Part shown: one piece after another, positions 5,692 through 7,277 of the stretch
How the letters are laid out: each line of letters starts with the position of its first letter
How positions within the stretch are numbered: the stretch's first letter is position 1
From: Pseudomonadota bacterium
GTDB taxonomy: Bacteria; Pseudomonadota; Gammaproteobacteria; Enterobacterales; Enterobacteriaceae
Assembly: GCA_023454395.1 (NCBI GenBank)
Contig: JAEYFY010000308.1
Location: forward strand, 1 to 7,277
Direction: 5' to 3'
DNA length: 7,277 bases
Program-made: the position numbers and the translations under genes
The notes under the pieces: model-generated
What the model was told of the DNA's origin: nothing
Databases searched by the model: none
What the model saw: the letters and a program-made list of their open reading frames with translations, nothing else

Positions 5692-6867
5692 TTATTGATT
5701 TAATGCTGAAAAAGCTTGTGTAATATCTGCAATGAGATCTTCTGTTGCCTCCAGACCAATATGTAAACGCACAAAAGGACCATGCCCTTCGCGCCAATCA
5801 GAGGCACTTCTTGCCCCAATAACATTGGCAGGTAAAGCAAGGCTTTCAAATCCACCCCAAGATGCCCCAATACCAAAAAGCTCAAGAGCATCAATAAATT
5901 GTTCTGATTGTTTAGTGGTATAACCTTGTTTAAATTCAATGGTTAATAAACCATTGCTGCCTTTACAATCACGTTTCCATAAATCATGACGAGGATGATT
6001 AGGTAATTCAGGGAACCACACTTTTTCAACTTCAGGGCGTGTTTCTAGCCATTGCGCAATAGCAAGAGCAGATTTTCCATGAGCGGCAATACGTTGTCCC
6101 AGTGTTCTCATACCACGAAGCACTAATGCTGCATCATCAGGGCTACTGGCTTGGCCTAATGCTTCAGGCAATGCACCAATTTTTTCCCACGCTTTTTCAT
6201 TTGCAACCATAATGCCCATCATCACATCAGAGTGGCCGCATAAATATTTAGTCGCTGCAATAACTGAGACATCGGCACCTAATTCCAATGGGTTATAAAG
6301 CCATGCGGAACCCCATGTATTATCAACACCAACAGGAATATTTCTTTCATGCGCAATACGGCAGATTTCAGGCAAATCGAGCATTTCATAAAGTAATGAA
6401 CCTGGTGATTCGACAAAAATAAGCTGTGTATTATCTTGAATTTTTTGCTCAAAATCTGAACCGTCTGTTTTAAAGAAGCTATAAGCAATGTTATTGGGTT
6501 CAAGAAAAGCGGAGGCAATTTTACGCACAGGTTCATAAACAGAGTCTGCAAATAAAACATGACCACCACTGCGCGCATATCCCATAATGGTCACTGCGAT
6601 AGCAGCCAATCCGGTAGGGAACAATTGAGCGCGATGACCACCTTCTAGCTCTGTCACTAACGCTTCCAGTGCAAAAGCGGTTTCAGTACCACGCGCGCCG
6701 TAACTCAATACGCGTTCTGTTGCACGACGATCACGGACATCACGCCAGCTTTTAATAGAATCAAAAACAATAGTACTGGCTCTCATAACGGGTGGATTAA
6801 CTGGACCTGAGGTTTTAATTTCTTGGCGTCCACTGTGTATTAGTTTTGTTTGTTTATTTTGTTTCAT
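5692..6867 (-). CDS. Cystathionine beta-lyase-like PLP enzyme (MetC-like)
   Basis: This is a cytoplasmic PLP enzyme of the Cys/Met metabolism family; MetC members cleave cystathionine to homocysteine, pyruvate and ammonia, and many also cleave cysteine or other C-S conjugates. The PLP lysine is Lys207 in ATKYLCGHSD, matching ATKYLVGHSD around Lys210 of E. coli MetC. Asp182 (VDNTWGS), Tyr111 (YEP), Tyr56 (SYGARGT), Ser336-Trp337 (SWGGFESL) and Arg367 (RLHIGLE) match further active-site positions. Two positions differ from E. coli as I recall it: Arg58, a PLP-phosphate ligand, is Ala58, and Tyr338 is Ala335. Length is 391 against 395. The start is ATG at 6867 with GGAG at 6877-6880, nine bases away; an in-frame TTG at 6882 overlaps that site and is rejected. 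A DcuC-family transporter follows after 33 bases. Family assignment is firm; cystathionine as the natural substrate is uncertain. Confidence 0.9.
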   Translation of the reverse strand: MKQNKQTKLIHSGRQEIKTSGPVNPPVMRASTIVFDSIKSWRDVRDRRATERVLSYGARGTETAFALEALVTELEGGHRAQLFPTGLAAIAVTIMGYARSGGHVLFADSVYEPVRKIASAFLEPNNIAYSFFKTDGSDFEQKIQDNTQLIFVESPGSLLYEMLDLPEICRIAHERNIPVGVDNTWGSAWLYNPLELGADVSVIAATKYLCGHSDVMMGIMVANEKAWEKIGALPEALGQASSPDDAALVLRGMRTLGQRIAAHGKSALAIAQWLETRPEVEKVWFPELPNHPRHDLWKRDCKGSNGLLTIEFKQGYTTKQSEQFIDALELFGIGASWGGFESLALPANVIGARSASDWREGHGPFVRLHIGLEATEDLIADITQAFSALNQ

Positions 6868-6896
6868 TATTAATATCTCCAAATATAGAAATAGAG

Positions 6897-6908
6897 TTCC
6901 CCGGTAAT
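6897..6908. repeat. 12-bp repeat, copy 2 (lyase leader)
   Basis: This is a second exact copy of TTCCCCGGTAAT (copy 1 at 5665-5676). On the minus strand it lies in the presumed 5' leader of the lyase gene, 29 bases before the start codon. It contains a ribosome-binding-site-like GGGGAA, but the transporter copy's ATG is replaced by ATT, so it probably does not start a protein. Confidence 0.6.
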
Positions 6909-6959
6909 TAAATAAAACTTTTAATTACTTTTTGCTCTGCGCTTATTCTGTTTCTATTA

Positions 6960-6968
6960 TTTATAACA
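6960..6968 (-). promoter_or_regulatory. Candidate extended -10 promoter of the lyase operon
   Basis: On the minus strand TGTTATAAA is an extended -10 (TG, one base, then TATAAA, five of six matches). No -35 hexamer is found at 16-18 bases; a palindrome at 6984-6997 occupies that position instead. Transcription would start near 6953, giving a leader of about 86 bases that includes the second copy of the 12-bp repeat. Confidence 0.4.
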
Positions 6969-6983
6969 AACTTATTTATTTTT

Positions 6984-6997
6984 AAAATAGCTATTTT
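6984..6997. repeat. Perfect 14-bp palindrome, candidate operator
   Basis: AAAATAGCTATTTT is a perfect palindrome with seven-base half-sites. Relative to the predicted lyase start near 6953 it covers about -31 to -44, where a -35 box would be expected. That placement suits a regulator-binding site, either an activator replacing the -35 or a repressor. In such AT-rich DNA a palindrome of this size can also arise by chance. Confidence 0.4.
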
Positions 6998-7044
6998 TTA
7001 AAAATGATGATCTTCCTCTAACTTTTTAGCATTAATTATTCTAA

Positions 7045-7073
7045 TTGAATCTTAAATAACATTTAAGATTCAA
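7045..7073. repeat. 13-bp perfect inverted repeat with 3-base loop
   Basis: TTGAATCTTAAAT (7045-7057) and ATTTAAGATTCAA (7061-7073) are exact reverse complements separated by AAC. There is no T run on the plus strand, and on the minus strand only TTAGAATAATT follows, so it is a poor terminator. It lies near the middle of the divergent spacer and could be an operator or a hairpin in a leader RNA. Confidence 0.7.
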
Positions 7074-7085
7074 AAGTTATAAGTA

Positions 7086-7126
7086 ATAAATAAAGAATTA
7101 TTTATAACATATTGAATTGATGTTAT
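7086..7126. repeat. Two adjoining short inverted repeats
   Basis: ATAAATAA (7086-7093) pairs with TTATTTAT (7098-7105) around four bases. Overlapping its end, ATAACAT (7104-7110) pairs with ATGTTAT (7120-7126) around nine bases and is followed on the plus strand by T residues to 7131. The stems are almost all A-T, so stability is low and chance is a real explanation. Confidence 0.35.
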
Positions 7127-7164
7127 TTTTTAATTGATTAGAAATATTTTAAATTAGATTAAAA

Positions 7165-7194
7165 TTATCAAAGTGTTTTTATTGAGATTATATT
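7165..7194 (+). promoter_or_regulatory. Candidate plus-strand promoter for the gene beyond the edge
   Basis: TTATCA (7165-7170, four of six matches) and TATATT (7189-7194, five of six) are 18 bases apart. Transcription would begin near 7201, giving a leader of about 75 bases that contains the hairpin at 7219-7248. In DNA this AT-rich, such matches are easily found by chance. Confidence 0.25.
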
Positions 7195-7218
7195 GCATAA
7201 ATAAAATAACAATCTAAC

Positions 7219-7248
7219 AAGTCGTTTGATTAAAAAAACGATTTTTTT
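7219..7248 (+). terminator. Terminator-like hairpin in a leader, possible attenuator
   Basis: AAGTCGTTT (7219-7227) pairs with AAACGATTT (7236-7244), with one G-T pair, around an eight-base loop, and T residues run from 7242 to 7248. It has the form of an intrinsic terminator but only two G-C pairs, so it would be weak. It sits about 27 bases before the expected start codon of the next gene, and no plus-strand gene ends upstream within 4.3 kb, so it may act as a leader attenuator. Confidence 0.4.
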
Positions 7249-7262
7249 ATTATTCTTTTAAC

Positions 7263-7277
7263 AGGGGAAATAATTAT
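7263..7277 (+). other. Ribosome-binding site of a gene starting at the right edge
   Basis: AGGGGA (7263-7268) is a strong ribosome-binding site, and the window's last two bases are AT. If the next base is G, an ATG would start at 7276 with a seven-base spacer. This predicts a plus-strand gene, divergent from the lyase, just outside the window. Its identity cannot be seen. Confidence 0.5.

Larger units (their letters stand above)
6868..7277. other. Very AT-rich non-coding region upstream of the lyase
   Basis: These 410 bases contain no convincing gene. The only plus-strand reading frames seen are tiny, such as five codons from ATG at 7004 and five from ATG at 7120. The region holds the lyase leader and promoter candidate, several inverted repeats and a terminator-like hairpin near the right edge, each listed separately. 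Base composition is far more AT-rich than the genes, which is common in promoter regions bound by H-NS in enterobacteria; H-NS binding is inference. The lyase points left and the apparent next gene points right, so this is a divergent regulatory region. Confidence 0.75.

Noticed and set aside
6279..6578. 99-residue minus-strand frame within the lyase gene, with smaller shadow frames at 5700-5939 and 5732-5923
   Set aside because: All overlap the continuous, family-matching lyase in other frames and show no recognisable protein.
6868..6882. Longer lyase from TTG at 6882
   Set aside because: The TTG overlaps the GGAG ribosome-binding site that serves ATG at 6867, and the added residues match nothing in MetC.
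7004..7021. Possible leader peptide from ATG at 7004 (five codons, MMIFL)
   Set aside because: It has no ribosome-binding site, no codon bias suggesting attenuation, and lies well upstream of the candidate promoter.
2599..7277. Shared GGGGAAATA before the YeaQ-type gene and at the right edge
   Set aside because: Both are purine-rich ribosome-binding sites followed by A/T, a similarity expected from function and not evidence of a repeat.

Overview
The window reads as a chromosomal segment of an AT-rich gammaproteobacterium of the order Enterobacterales. The best guess is Proteus or a close relative in the Morganellaceae. This rests on strong similarity of RhlE, DusC, YeaQ-type protein and SseA to their E. 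coli counterparts, combined with AT-rich codon use and very AT-rich spacers. The genus is an inference from memory, not from a search. No IS element, phage gene, CRISPR array, rRNA or tRNA is visible.

Layout: (1) 39-2405, plus strand: rhlE (DEAD-box RNA helicase, TTG start) and dusC (tRNA dihydrouridine synthase, GTG start) form a tight two-gene unit closed by an intrinsic terminator at 2428-2462. (2) 2609-2857, plus strand: a single gene for a small three-helix membrane protein of the GlsB/YeaQ/YmgE family, with its own terminator at 2887-2916. (3) 2936-3977, minus strand: sseA (3-mercaptopyruvate sulfurtransferase), preceded by a small unrecognised single-pass membrane protein in the same transcription unit. 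(4) 4117-4244: two tandem minus-strand terminators. (5) 4291-6867, minus strand: a two-gene unit made of a cystathionine beta-lyase-like PLP enzyme and a DcuC-family membrane transporter. (6) 6868-7277: about 410 bp of very AT-rich non-coding DNA with several inverted repeats, an extended -10 promoter candidate for the lyase, and at the right edge a ribosome-binding site that appears to belong to a plus-strand gene starting at or just beyond the window end.

How the genes may work together: rhlE and dusC are both RNA-related and look translationally coupled. The lyase and transporter probably act as a pair that imports an amino-acid-like or dicarboxylate-like compound and cleaves a C-S bond. 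The lyase keeps the PLP core of MetC but lacks the Arg and Tyr found at two active-site positions in E. coli MetC, so its substrate may not be cystathionine. sseA also handles sulfur compounds, but it lies in a separate transcription unit, so a joint sulfur role is only suggestive. Most genes are ordinary housekeeping genes. The part most worth attention is the lyase/transporter unit with its structured AT-rich upstream region.
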